The translations under genes were made by a program, and so were the position numbers. A stretch of 64,000 nt of DNA from Vibrio rotiferianus CAIM 577 = LMG 21460 (lineage in GTDB: Bacteria > Pseudomonadota > Gammaproteobacteria > Enterobacterales > Vibrionaceae), in the NCBI RefSeq assembly GCF_002741985.1, contig NZ_APHW01000002.1, positions 1-64,000 of the forward strand, read 5' to 3'. Position 1 is the first letter of the stretch; every line of letters begins with the position of its first letter. Below are positions 19,297-28,354 of this stretch, one piece after another. Under the pieces are notes generated by a model. It ran no database searches. It was not told the DNA's origin and saw only the letters and a list, made by a program, of their open reading frames with translations.

Positions 19297-20339
19297 ATGA
19301 AGATAGCAAACCGACAAATTGGTCAAGGACACAAGCCATACATTATCGCAGAAATGTCTGGTAATCATAATGGTGACATCAATCGAGCAATTGCACTGAT
19401 CAAGGCTGCGAAAGAAGCGGGTGCAGATGCCGTCAAGTTACAAACATACACAGCCGATACGATTACAATTAACCACGATAGTGAAGAGTTTATGATTCGT
19501 GGGGGGGGCTTTGGGATGGCGCTAAGCTTTATGATTTGTATGAGCAAGCACATACACCTTGGGAGTGGCACAAGACATTATTTGATGCAGCTGAAGAAGT
19601 TGGTATAACAATTTTCAGCTCTCCTTTCGATCATACAGCAGTCGATTTTTTGGAAAGTTTGAATGCACCAGCGTACAAAATTGCCTCATTTGAGTTGATT
19701 GATCTTCCTTTAATTAGAAAAGTTGCTTCCACAGGGAAGCCTATGATCATGTCAACTGGAAATGCGAACTTAGGCGAGATAGAAGAAGCTGTAGCAGCGG
19801 CGAAAGCGGCAGGAGCACAGGATATCGTCTTGCTACACTGTACCAGTGGTTACCCAACGCCAGCTTCTCAGGCGAACATCTCGACAATGGCAGTAATGCG
19901 TGATGGCTTTGGGGTAGAGGTTGGATTGTCAGATCATACGATGGATATCGGCGTGTCTGTAGCAGCGGTAGCATTGGGCGCATGTGTTATTGAAAAGCAC
20001 TTTACTTTATCGCGCGCAGATGGTGGTGTAGATTCGGCATTTTCTCTTGAAAAAGAGGAGCTTAAATCTTTAGTGGTAAATTGCACCATGGCCTATGAAG
20101 CTATTGGTAAGCCAAATTTTGTTAGCACGGAGGCAGAGCTTCAGACTAAATGTCATCGCCGTTCTTTGTATGTAGTAAAAGATATTAAACAAGGTGAGAT
20201 CTTCACGGAAGAACATGTTCGGTCCATACGTCCTGGTAATGGAATATTACCTAAGTTCTTAGATGAAGTTCTTGGGAGTACAGCAACGGTAGACTTGAAG
20301 TTTGGAACACCTTTAAGCTTCTCCCACTACCAAAAGTAA
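19297..20339 (+). pseudogene. pseI: pseI (pseudaminic acid synthase) frameshifted in a G8 tract
   Basis: PseI condenses the trideoxy hexose with phosphoenolpyruvate to make the nine-carbon pseudaminic acid. The first part (ATG 19297, [29 protein letters not shown]) ends prematurely at 19608 because of eight G at 19501-19508. In the alternate frame the protein resumes as [20 protein letters not shown] and continues with FSSPFD, AYKIASFE, STGNA, GLSDHT, EKHFTLSR and the antifreeze-like SAF domain to the stop at 20337. Family members read GGLWD here, so six G would restore the exact family sequence; nine would add one Gly. The tract therefore carries two G too many, or one too few. Phase variation, mutation or base-calling error are all possible. 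Confidence 0.82.
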
Positions 20340-20344
20340 CAGAA

Positions 20345-20376
20345 AGAAAAATCGCCGGTCTGACCGGCGATTTTTA
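20345..20376. terminator. Bidirectional terminator after pseI
   Basis: The stem ATCGCCGGT/ACCGGCGAT with a three-base loop, flanked by A5 and T5, separates the convergent pse operon and GT52-like gene. Confidence 0.9.
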
Positions 20377-21372
20377 TAGTTTTGTCTCAATAACACCTAT
20401 CTTTTCAAATGCTTTCTTTATTCTCTGTTCTCGATTTTTGATCAAAGTATTTTCTGAAATATGTGGAGAGCTTAAGTTGTAGACAGGCATACCAGTATAG
20501 AGGAGTGATGCTGTGTATTGAACTGTTGATAAAACCCCAACCAAACCAGAAAGCATTATCTTCTTATCGATTAGCTCAATCTCAAGCGGAAATTCGCTGT
20601 AATGGTAAGTAACGTTTGGAATTTCTAAAATTCTATTTTTAATCTCTTCAGATTCGGTTCTATGAGGGAAGTAAATGATAGGCTTACTATACGTTTCCAC
20701 AAAGTGCTTTATTTCATTTACATACTCATCAATGGTTTTTCGTCTTTTGTGGCCAATCGCACCCTGACCAATAAAACCAATTGGGGCATTAGGATTGAAT
20801 AAGTTTGTAATTTTGAATCTATCTTTTAATACAGAAAGTGAATTTTTTATAATGACATGTTCTGGGTTTGGAATGTCAAAGATAGTGAATATTTCCAAGT
20901 TACTACTTTGTTCAAGTTTACCTATAGGCTTCAGACCATTTAGACGTATCATGATGTCCTGAATAAACCTAGGTCTAAAATAAGTACTTTTATGGCGAAT
21001 TTCTTCTTCATACTCGTTAATGGTTAATGTGCCATCATCAAAGTAAACTTCAGTATTTATAATAAGATTTTTTAGGATTAATTTTGTTCTCCATGCATTG
21101 TATTCAGCATGAAAGAAATAGTTTATGAACTTATCTTTACAGATTTTTTTTACTTTTTTTATTGCAATCGGTACTTGTTTGCTTCTATTGGTTCTTGGGA
21201 TTTGGATGATATAATCCCATTCATTTTGGTCTAATAGTTTGCCTTGCTGCGATATCCCAGGTTCAGAATCCTGGTCGACAAGCAGTAATATATTATTCTG
21301 GCAAGCGTATTCTCTCCTTGCCTCTAAGGCACAAATATATTGAAATGGTGAAGTTACTAAAAACAAGTTCAC
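20374..21372 (-). CDS. GT52-like (sialyl/nonulosonate) transferase
   Basis: The 332-residue protein starts MNLFLVTSPFQYICALEAR, has the acidic YFDDGTLTI motif, IYFPHRTES and a late GVLSTVQYTASLLYTGMP segment, the pattern of LOS alpha-2,3-sialyltransferases of family GT52 and related polysialyltransferase-like proteins. It lies directly against the CMP-pseudaminate operon, so I infer that it transfers a pseudaminic-acid-like residue to the LPS core or O-chain. Base composition is clearly more AT-rich than the flanking waa genes, which suggests separate acquisition. The donor specificity is inference. Confidence 0.65.
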   Translation of the reverse strand: MNLFLVTSPFQYICALEARREYACQNNILLLVDQDSEPGISQQGKLLDQNEWDYIIQIPRTNRSKQVPIAIKKVKKICKDKFINYFFHAEYNAWRTKLILKNLIINTEVYFDDGTLTINEYEEEIRHKSTYFRPRFIQDIMIRLNGLKPIGKLEQSSNLEIFTIFDIPNPEHVIIKNSLSVLKDRFKITNLFNPNAPIGFIGQGAIGHKRRKTIDEYVNEIKHFVETYSKPIIYFPHRTESEEIKNRILEIPNVTYHYSEFPLEIELIDKKIMLSGLVGVLSTVQYTASLLYTGMPVYNLSSPHISENTLIKNREQRIKKAFEKIGVIETKL

Positions 21373-21416
21373 TTTAGACTCCTCTGCAACAATCTTTTAT
21401 TGCGAGCGTATTAATA

Positions 21417-22097
21417 CTAGTCGACAAAATGTTTACCATTCATATCACCAATAACTTTTGCTGGGTTTCCCCCTAGATATGAGGAACCTTGGTACTCTTT
21501 TCCTGTCAACACAGCACCCGCAGCCACTATCGTATTAGTGTTTACCCTTGCTCCTTTCAATACTGTGGTTCGCGTTCCAAACCAGGCCTGCTTTGCGATA
21601 TATATTGGCTTGTCTTTATTCACCTGTAATGAAGTAGAGTTATCAATAATGGGATGAAAGTCGGTATCCATAAACAAGCTCTGCCATGATATCAAGTTGT
21701 GCCCTTCAAAATGAATTCTGTCCTTACATATAATCGTGACATCGCCTGTAAAGTTACAATAGCTTCCAAAAAAAAGGTGTCCATCAACATGTAATTTACT
21801 GCCAACACCGATTTTGACATTTTTAGAGAAAGAGACTTGACCGCTTTTACTGAGATTCCATATAAATCTAGATCTGGTACTATCGATGGTTTGAATTTTC
21901 CCGAAACCTAGTCGAATTCTTGCAAAAGTAGGTTCATTTATAAGTGCCACTTTCCCACTTAATGACTCAAACTTTGTTTTATGACATACGATAATGGGTA
22001 GTTTAATAGCTTGGCTAAACGGTAAGTAATAGAAATTAAACAATAAGGTTTTTGGAATAGCTCTAATGTAATAGTACAGTTTGCTAACTAATTTCAT
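21417..22097 (-). CDS. Left-handed beta-helix (hexapeptide) acyltransferase
   Basis: The 226-residue protein has a WbbJ/MaaA-like C-terminal half with imperfect hexapeptide turns (VKIGVGSKLHVDG; NTIVAAGAVLTGKE) and the ending YLGGNPAKVIGDM typical of sugar O- or N-acetyltransferases. An MDTDFHP motif supplies the likely catalytic histidine. The N-terminal 60 residues are basic and hydrophobic and unlike the family. It lies 2 bases downstream of waaA (GAP 22098-22099) and shares the AT-rich composition of the GT52-like gene. It probably acetylates a core or O-chain sugar. Confidence 0.7.
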   Translation of the reverse strand: MKLVSKLYYYIRAIPKTLLFNFYYLPFSQAIKLPIIVCHKTKFESLSGKVALINEPTFARIRLGFGKIQTIDSTRSRFIWNLSKSGQVSFSKNVKIGVGSKLHVDGHLFFGSYCNFTGDVTIICKDRIHFEGHNLISWQSLFMDTDFHPIIDNSTSLQVNKDKPIYIAKQAWFGTRTTVLKGARVNTNTIVAAGAVLTGKEYQGSSYLGGNPAKVIGDMNGKHFVD

Positions 22098-22099
22098 TT

Positions 22100-23377
22100 T
22101 TATATATTCTTATAAACAAAGTTGAGTGTCCTTGAAATAGAGCCTTGAAAATCGTTTACAAATTCTTTTAGCTCCTGCTGGTGATTTATAGACATCTCTT
22201 TGTTGGTTAGTAGTTCACCAATTGTGTCGGCAATTTCGACATCATTAGATGATATCTTGATTAGCTTTCTTTTAATCAATTCAGGGACAACCTCATTGAA
22301 GTTATAGTAACTCGGCCCGTTAACAATAGGAATGCCTAGCGCTGCTGGCTCTAAAACGTTATGACCACCGACTTTCTCTCCAATTAAACTGCCGCCCATA
22401 AAGCATGCATCGGAAGCTTGTAGCAAAGTCAGCATTTCACCCATTGTATCAGCTAGGTAGACTTGAGTTTGTGGCGTGATTTGTGTGCATTGAGATCGTC
22501 TCTCACTAGTAAATCCAGACTTAGTAATCAAATCACTCACATGTTCAAACCGTTCGGGGTGGCGAGGGACAATGATAAGAAGCGCACTTGGTATATGTTT
22601 TAGCAACCTAGAGTGTGCTGAAAGTACGATTTCATCCTCTTTGGGGTGAGTGCTCGCAGCAATCCAAACCGGTCTGTTTTCACCAATTCCAGCTCTCAGA
22701 TGGTTCCCTTCGGTGATTGCATTTTCAGGAATTTTTAGATCGAATTTAATGGACCCAGTCACGGCTAGTTTATCTTGAGGCACTCCTAGCTCTGCGAAAT
22801 GAGCTTCATCAGATGCTGATTGGCAAAGAAGTTTATCTAAGCAAGGAATCATAAGATTGAAGAGTGGTTGAACCCTCTTATAGTTACTGCAAGATTTCTT
22901 TGATAGACGTGCATTGACAACCGTAATTGGGATTCCTGCCTTATGAACAGTATTAAGCGTATTTGGCCAAAGTTCAGTTTCAATGATTAACATTTGCTTC
23001 GGCTGAATCGCTCTTAAAAAACCTTTTATTGCGAAGCTGAAGTCAATTGGCATGTATCTGTGCTCAACCAAGCTGCCCAGCTTAGAAATCTGTGCCGCAC
23101 CTGTACTCGTTGTCGTAGTTACAACAACGAGCTGTTCTGGATCTTTCTCTTTGATTGCTTTAATCAAAGGCGTTGCTGCTATGCTCTCACCCACTGACAC
23201 CGCATGAATCCAGATAGGTTTTCCCTCTCGTTTTTGGGTTATTCGAGGAGTGAAACCAAAATGTTCTTTCCAACGAGAACCAAATGGGGGTTTATTGTTT
23301 TTTTTCTTGTAAAGCCCCATTAGTAAAAAAGGGGATACGATGAAAAGTAGTGCAGTATAGAAGGCTCGTATTAGCAT
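22100..23377 (-). CDS. waaA: Kdo transferase
   Basis: WaaA (KdtA) transfers Kdo from CMP-Kdo to lipid IVA at the inner membrane. The 425-residue protein begins with one hydrophobic anchor (residues 5-23), then has IWIHAVSVGESIAATPLI, the ETELWPN catalytic motif, the IVPRHPERF region and GGSLIGEKVGGHNVLEPAALG near the end, all standard for the family. With kdkA present, a mono-Kdo, Kdo-phosphate core is expected, as in other Vibrio. It overlaps the waaF 3' end by 7 bases, so the two are in one operon. Confidence 0.95.
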   Translation of the reverse strand: MLIRAFYTALLFIVSPFLLMGLYKKKNNKPPFGSRWKEHFGFTPRITQKREGKPIWIHAVSVGESIAATPLIKAIKEKDPEQLVVVTTTTSTGAAQISKLGSLVEHRYMPIDFSFAIKGFLRAIQPKQMLIIETELWPNTLNTVHKAGIPITVVNARLSKKSCSNYKRVQPLFNLMIPCLDKLLCQSASDEAHFAELGVPQDKLAVTGSIKFDLKIPENAITEGNHLRAGIGENRPVWIAASTHPKEDEIVLSAHSRLLKHIPSALLIIVPRHPERFEHVSDLITKSGFTSERRSQCTQITPQTQVYLADTMGEMLTLLQASDACFMGGSLIGEKVGGHNVLEPAALGIPIVNGPSYYNFNEVVPELIKRKLIKISSNDVEIADTIGELLTNKEMSINHQQELKEFVNDFQGSISRTLNFVYKNI

Positions 23378-24429
23378 GGTTCTACCGTTATCGCTTCTAA
23401 CTTTTTGATACTGTTTAGGACCTGTTCAGGGCTTAGGTCGCTTAAGCACTTGAGGTGTTTAAACTGACATTCACGTTTAAAACAAGGTCGGCACTCAATG
23501 TCCGTGTGCACAATTTCGACTTTTTCCGCGAGGGGAGGCGTGTATTTAGGTGAGGTTGAACCATACACTGCTACCACATTACAGCCGACAGACGCTGCTA
23601 CGTGCATTAAGCCAGAATCATTGCTTACAACTGTTTGGCAGGCTGATAGTAAATCAACAGCTTCAATTAAACTGGTGGCTCCAGCAAGAATATGAATGTT
23701 GTCCTTATACTTATCACTTACGTTAGATTTTATGTTCTCACAAGTTAACAAATCTTTTTTAGAACCAAACAGCCAGACATGTTGGCCTTCGCTTGCTTTT
23801 GCCTCAGCGACTTTAGCGTAGTGTGTTTCTGGCCACTTTTTGGCTGGCCCAAACTCAGCCCCAGGGCACAGACCTAGAACCGGAGTGTTTTGAGATAGTC
23901 CAAACTTTGCGATGGTATCTTGTAGTTGCGTTTCATCAACAGACAATTTAGGTCGAGGAAGGTTTTCAATCCCAGGAAGAGACGATGAGTCTTTCATTTC
24001 CGCCAGAGGGTAGGCTAGTGCAACATAACGTTCCACCATGAACTGGAATGACTTTTTATTCGGTCGAAGGTCATTGAGTAGGCCATAACGCATCTCTCCT
24101 CGCCACCCAGTTCTTGTTGGGATATTCGCGAACCAAGGTATTAGCGCAGACTTAGCTGAATTTGGTAGGACAAAAGCGTGGTCGTAACTGTTGGAACGTA
24201 GAGTTTTACCTAGCTCTCGACGCCCCCAGAAATTGAATTCACCATGACCAAGAGGCATTTCGATAGCTTGGTGAACTTCAGGCATCCTTTCTAGAATGGG
24301 CTTACACCAGCCAGGGGCCATCACATCGATAAGTACATCTGGGTGTGCTTGTTTGAGAGTGATATATAACGCCTGAGACATTACCATATCGCCAACCCAT
24401 GACGGACCGATAACTAAAACCTTTTTCAT
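23371..24429 (-). CDS. waaF: ADP-heptose:LPS heptosyltransferase II
   Basis: WaaF adds the second heptose of the inner core. The 352-residue GT9 protein begins MKKVLVIGPSWVGDMVMSQA, contains the WaaF-typical LPNSAKSALIPWFANIPTR and GWRGEMRYGLLND stretches, then GLCPGAEFGPAKKWP, and ends with VSNDSGLMHVAAS and the cysteine-rich ECRPCFKRECQ segment characteristic of WaaF. The start overlaps the upstream lpxM-like stop by 4 bases (ATGA arrangement) and it is co-transcribed with waaA. Confidence 0.95.
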   Translation of the reverse strand: MKKVLVIGPSWVGDMVMSQALYITLKQAHPDVLIDVMAPGWCKPILERMPEVHQAIEMPLGHGEFNFWGRRELGKTLRSNSYDHAFVLPNSAKSALIPWFANIPTRTGWRGEMRYGLLNDLRPNKKSFQFMVERYVALAYPLAEMKDSSSLPGIENLPRPKLSVDETQLQDTIAKFGLSQNTPVLGLCPGAEFGPAKKWPETHYAKVAEAKASEGQHVWLFGSKKDLLTCENIKSNVSDKYKDNIHILAGATSLIEAVDLLSACQTVVSNDSGLMHVAASVGCNVVAVYGSTSPKYTPPLAEKVEIVHTDIECRPCFKRECQFKHLKCLSDLSPEQVLNSIKKLEAITVEPC

Positions 24430-25412
24430 TTTACGATCTTCTTCTTGAACTTTTCATGTTGGTAAGGGTTGCTTTCGGTTGGGTCTGGCCTATTTCTGAG
24501 TAATTGGAATATCCACATGTACTGAGTTGGGTCTTGAACCACTTCGTCTTCGATAAATGCGTTCATACGCCTAGCATCAACCAGTTCATCCCCTGATGGG
24601 AAGTCATACCAAGGTTCTTTTATCGATATTTCATATTGACCAGTGTTGATGTTAAATCGAGAAAATGTCGGAATAACAACTGCTTTGCTGAGTTTAGCTA
24701 ATTTTCCCATGCCTGGTAAGGTCGCTTTTGGCACCCCAAAAAAGTCCACGAATACACTTAGCTCTCTACCGTGATCTTGGTCGGGTAGGTAATAGCCGAG
24801 AAAGCCTTCGCGAATAGACTTAAGAAATGGTTTTACGCCTAAGTCACGCTCATGAATACGCCCACCAAACTGGACTCGTTGGCGGTACATCAACCAATCG
24901 CCGATAGGGTTTTTCTGTTTCTTTGCCATCGCCGCGACAGGCATACCTTTAGATGCAAGAAAAACTGGCAAGATATCAATAGGCCATGAGTGAGGAGCAA
25001 GAAGTAAAATGTTGTACCCTTTCGCTTGTGCTTCTTCTAGATGCTCTAACCCATGAACCACCGTATTTTTTTCTAGGTATCTCTTTCCGAGTAAAGTGAC
25101 TAGTGGAAAGTTAAGCAAGAAGGTGCCCGCGACGGTAAGTGTTTTTCGCAGTAGCTCTTCTTTTTCTTCATCACTTTTATCTGGAAAACATAAAGATAAG
25201 TTAACCCACACATTTAAAATTGTACTCTTACGTTTGTTTGCCAGTTTGTTGGCAATGAATCGAGCAATAGCGCGGTGAACTTTTAAAGGAAGCAAGCTAA
25301 TTGGCAAAATAAAAAGTATGGCTAGCCAAAGCCCCCAATGTTTAGGGTGCAAAAAGGCCCATTGGAATTTTGGCTCATACTCATTAGAAGTAGTATTCAT
25401 TTTAGTATTCAT
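24426..25412 (-). CDS. lpxM: Lipid A late acyltransferase (LpxM/LpxN type)
   Basis: This 328-residue HtrB/MsbB-family enzyme transfers a secondary acyl chain from acyl-ACP to lipid A. It has a single N-terminal hydrophobic segment (WGLWLAILFILPISLLPL, residues about 26-43), the HxxxxD catalytic motif at APHSWPID (H141, D146), and YYLPDQDHG further on. The FxHPKHWGLW start resembles MsbB (LpxM) rather than LpxL. In V. cholerae the equivalent enzyme, LpxN, adds a hydroxylaurate that can later be glycylated; whether this one has that specificity cannot be seen. It leads the waaF-waaA unit. A second ATG four codons inside (25400) is also possible. Confidence 0.85.
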   Translation of the reverse strand: MNTKMNTTSNEYEPKFQWAFLHPKHWGLWLAILFILPISLLPLKVHRAIARFIANKLANKRKSTILNVWVNLSLCFPDKSDEEKEELLRKTLTVAGTFLLNFPLVTLLGKRYLEKNTVVHGLEHLEEAQAKGYNILLLAPHSWPIDILPVFLASKGMPVAAMAKKQKNPIGDWLMYRQRVQFGGRIHERDLGVKPFLKSIREGFLGYYLPDQDHGRELSVFVDFFGVPKATLPGMGKLAKLSKAVVIPTFSRFNINTGQYEISIKEPWYDFPSGDELVDARRMNAFIEDEVVQDPTQYMWIFQLLRNRPDPTESNPYQHEKFKKKIVK

Positions 25413-25472
25413 AACAAACGTTATTTATAAGGACAGAAGCTATTTGAATGACAACTGAGAGACATTATGAAT

Positions 25473-25502
25473 TAAGCCTCAACTTTGGAAAATTGAGGCT
25501 TA
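25473..25502 (-). terminator. Possible terminator downstream of hldD
   Basis: A 10-bp inverted repeat (TAAGCCTCAA/TTGAGGCTTA) with a ten-base loop lies 12 bases beyond the hldD stop. The following sequence is only mildly T-rich, so it could be a weak terminator or an mRNA-stabilising stem. Confidence 0.5.
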
Positions 25503-25513
25503 CTAAGTATCTA

Positions 25514-26455
25514 TTACTTATTAATGATCGCCATATATTCAGCGACACCTTCGGCAACTGATTTGAACTCAACATCACAGCCAGCCGCTCGAAGCTTAGT
25601 TAAATCAGCTTGAGTGAATTCTTGGTATGCGCCCTTTAGATGCTCTGGGAATGGGATGGCTTGAATTTCCCCTTGCTTATGATGAGTAATTACTGCTTTC
25701 GCAACCTCTTCAAATGACTCTGCACGTCCTGTACCGCAGTTGTAAATGCCAGATACACCATTTTCAAGGAACCATAAATTTACTTTACAAACATCACCGA
25801 CGTAGATGAAATCACGTTTAAAATGCTCACTACCTTCGAATAGCTTAGGGTTTTCACCTGCGTTAATCTGGTTGTTTAGGTGGAAAGCAACCGAGGCCAT
25901 GCTACCTTTATGATCTTCACGAGGGCCGTAAACGTTGAAATAACGAAAACCGGTAATCTGAGAAAGCTTTTCGCCGTGTTCTTCAGCATCGAGCCATAAA
26001 CGACGTACGTAGTTATCAAATTGCTGCTTAGAGTAACCGTACACATTTAGCGCACCTTCATACTCAGCTTCTTCAATGAAAGTATCTGTTTCGCCATAAG
26101 TGGCAGCAGAGGAAGCGTATAAGAATGGGATTTCTCTATCCAAACAGTAATGAAGTAGCTCTTTAGAGTACTCATAATTGTTTAGCATCATGTACTTACC
26201 ATCCCATTCGGTAGTGGCAGAACATGCGCCTTCGTGGAATACAGCCTCAATAGGGCCAAAATCATCGCCAGCCATAACTTGAGTCAAGAAGTCATCACGA
26301 TCCATGTAATCAGTGATATCTAAGTCAACTAAGTTTTTGAACTTTTTGCCGTTTTTTAAGTTGTCAACAACCAAAATATCATTGATGCCAGCTTCATTTA
26401 GTGCTTTAACAATGTTGCTGCCAATCATGCCAGCACCACCAGTTACGATGATCAT
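25514..26455 (-). CDS. hldD: ADP-L-glycero-D-manno-heptose 6-epimerase
   Basis: HldD (RfaD/GmhD) turns ADP-D-glycero-D-manno-heptose into the L,D form used by the heptosyltransferases encoded nearby. The 313-residue protein has the NAD(P)-binding [14 protein letters not shown] at its N-terminus, the [11 protein letters not shown] segment, the catalytic YGYSKQQFD (YxxxK) motif and [11 protein letters not shown], all characteristic. In Vibrio this gene marks the border between core and O-antigen clusters, matching the change of gene content here. It is transcribed away from wecA's promoter side, with 184 bases upstream. Confidence 0.97.
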   Translation of the reverse strand: MIIVTGGAGMIGSNIVKALNEAGINDILVVDNLKNGKKFKNLVDLDITDYMDRDDFLTQVMAGDDFGPIEAVFHEGACSATTEWDGKYMMLNNYEYSKELLHYCLDREIPFLYASSAATYGETDTFIEEAEYEGALNVYGYSKQQFDNYVRRLWLDAEEHGEKLSQITGFRYFNVYGPREDHKGSMASVAFHLNNQINAGENPKLFEGSEHFKRDFIYVGDVCKVNLWFLENGVSGIYNCGTGRAESFEEVAKAVITHHKQGEIQAIPFPEHLKGAYQEFTQADLTKLRAAGCDVEFKSVAEGVAEYMAIINK

Positions 26456-26639
26456 AAAACATCCACCATAAATAACGAATAATACTTGATGATAACAGAG
26501 AATATCTGGAGTAGCGAGAATACGAAATTCAACAAAAGAGCAGTATTTACCTCAGTGCTTCTGTCTAGCTATTAACCGATAGGCTTACCTATCAAGTGGC
26601 ATGAATGCATAGATAAGTCATTGAACTTAATGCAGACGA

Positions 26640-27683
26640 CTAGTTTTTCTGCCTGGCAAGAGTGAATGTCTTTCGTGAGTAAGAAAGGATTTTTGCGTAA
26701 GCTAAAAATGCAAAAACAAAGAGGTAGAACATCACGTAATCCTCTATGCGATAAATTTCACCTAAAATTCCAATTCCTGCCAAGCCAGTTGCGAGCGTAC
26801 ATATGATTGCTAATGTTTGACGAGAGCTGAAACCAATTCGCTGCAAAATGTGGTGAATATGTTCACGGTCTGGTCGGAATGGTGAATCTCCACGTTTGGC
26901 TCTGCGTACAACCACGGTAACCATATCCATCAATGGCACTGCAATTAACCACAAGGCCGTAACAGGGCGGATAGATGTTGTACTTGGTGTTTGGCTTGCA
27001 CTTAGAAGCAGCCATATGACTGTAAAGCCGATCAGCATACTACCCGCGTCGCCCATGAAAATTTTCCAGCGTTTCCCTAATAGGCCAAGGTTCATAATGG
27101 TATAAGGCAGCATTGCGGTGACAATTAACAAGCAAAGGAAGCTCAGCCCTTTATGTGCATCTGAGCCCAAGAGGTAAGCAAGAGATAGGAAAGTTACGAT
27201 AGATAACCCACCGAGTAGTCCATCAATACCATCGATCATGTTGAATGCATTGATGGCTGCAATTACGGCCAGTACGGTCAGTATTGGACTGATAAAACCG
27301 AGTTCTATGGAGCCTAAACCGAGAATGTTGCCGAGTGAATGTAACTCAATACCAGCGATGTTTATCATTGCGATAGAGACAAGAGCTTGAATCACAAGGC
27401 GCAGCTTAAAGCTAACATCAAACTTATCGTCAAATGCGCCAATAACAGCCAGAATGCTGATACAAATAACGAACATATTGCTTTGCGGAACATCATGAGT
27501 TCTGAAGACAAGGTATTGTGCAAGCACAATACAAATAGACAAGCCACCTACTAATGGGAATGTCCCCTCATGAAGCTTTCGTTCATTAGGGCGATCTGCT
27601 AAGCCAATTGTTTTGGCAATTTTTCTCATAATCAGCTGAACAGCAAAAGAAAAGAGAAAAAGATAAAAGAGTTCTTCAAGCAT
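26640..27683 (-). CDS. wecA: UDP-GlcNAc:undecaprenyl-phosphate GlcNAc-1-phosphate transferase
   Basis: WecA starts O-antigen (and ECA-like) synthesis by placing GlcNAc-1-P on undecaprenyl phosphate. The 347-residue protein is mostly hydrophobic with about eleven membrane segments and carries the PNPT signatures: RPNERKLHEGTFPLVGG, the DDKFD aspartates, NAFNMIDGIDGLLGG, FMGDAGSMLIGF and the HIHHILQRIGFS loop that recognises the sugar. It is a single gene, divergent from the Gtr-like module. No other initiating transferase is visible in the window. Confidence 0.93.
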   Translation of the reverse strand: MLEELFYLFLFSFAVQLIMRKIAKTIGLADRPNERKLHEGTFPLVGGLSICIVLAQYLVFRTHDVPQSNMFVICISILAVIGAFDDKFDVSFKLRLVIQALVSIAMINIAGIELHSLGNILGLGSIELGFISPILTVLAVIAAINAFNMIDGIDGLLGGLSIVTFLSLAYLLGSDAHKGLSFLCLLIVTAMLPYTIMNLGLLGKRWKIFMGDAGSMLIGFTVIWLLLSASQTPSTTSIRPVTALWLIAVPLMDMVTVVVRRAKRGDSPFRPDREHIHHILQRIGFSSRQTLAIICTLATGLAGIGILGEIYRIEDYVMFYLFVFAFLAYAKILSYSRKTFTLARQKN

Positions 27684-27988
27684 AAAAATCGATAACCTAG
27701 CAGTCTTGGCGTCACGCGTCGCGAGACAATTTTAACGCAAAACTGTCCTCAGGTAAAAGTTACCCATGCATTAGATTTGTATCAATTATGTACTTATTAT
27801 TCGTTATCATCTAGGTCGATATAAAATCTTCTGAAGATAAGTATTATTAATAAACTTCTTGTTTAGGTCATAGTGCTCAGAAATCGGTAATCGTACTTTC
27901 TCAAAGACGAAGTTTTACTTGTTGATGATGAAACTGTTCTGCGTGTTGTGTTAAATTAGCGCATAAATTGACTACTAACCGACACAAA
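27684..27988. promoter_or_regulatory. Divergent intergenic region wecA / Gtr-like module
   Basis: About 300 AT-rich bases separate two divergent transcription units and must hold both promoters. I saw no clear operator, ops element or conserved RNA in it. Confidence 0.3.
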
Positions 27989-28342
27989 ATGACACTCTTT
28001 AACATCGCGATCATCTTGGTGTGCGTCCTAGGCATTTCGATAGGACAGATCTTATTCAAACTTGCCTCACCATATTTTCCTACAGCAATATCAATGGCCT
28101 CATTAACAGGTTTTGTTTTTAACAAGTACCTATTTTCTGCCTTGATCATATATGGATTGGCAACTGTTTTATGGGTTTATGCACTACGCTTAGTTCCTCT
28201 TTCTGTTGCTTATCCATTTATGGCATTGGCTTTTGTCATTGTTCCACTATTAGGGATGCTGTTTTTAAATGAGCCTTTTCAATGGCGTACATTGCTTGGT
28301 ACTGGCTTAATCATCTCAGGCCTATTGGTTATTGTTCGTTAA
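27989..28342 (+). CDS. SMR/EamA-like four-helix membrane protein, putative undecaprenyl-sugar flippase
   Basis: A small protein with four hydrophobic helices (117 residues from the ATG at 27989; a TTG at 27968 would add seven). It resembles the ArnE/ArnF and small-multidrug-resistance fold: GISIGQILFKLAS in helix 1, VYALRLVPLSVAYPFMAL in helix 3 and GTGLIISGLLVIV in helix 4. It precedes a polyprenyl-phosphate glycosyltransferase by 12 bases, so it likely flips undecaprenyl-phosphate-sugar to the periplasm, the job done by GtrA in phage-type serotype-conversion modules. The function is inferred from fold and context. Confidence 0.7.
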   Translation: MTLFNIAIILVCVLGISIGQILFKLASPYFPTAISMASLTGFVFNKYLFSALIIYGLATVLWVYALRLVPLSVAYPFMALAFVIVPLLGMLFLNEPFQWRTLLGTGLIISGLLVIVR

Positions 28343-28354
28343 GGGGTTATATAA

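Noticed and set aside
26578..26593. Short stem GATAGG/CCTATC downstream of wecA as a terminator
   Set aside because: Only six base pairs and no T run on the wecA strand.
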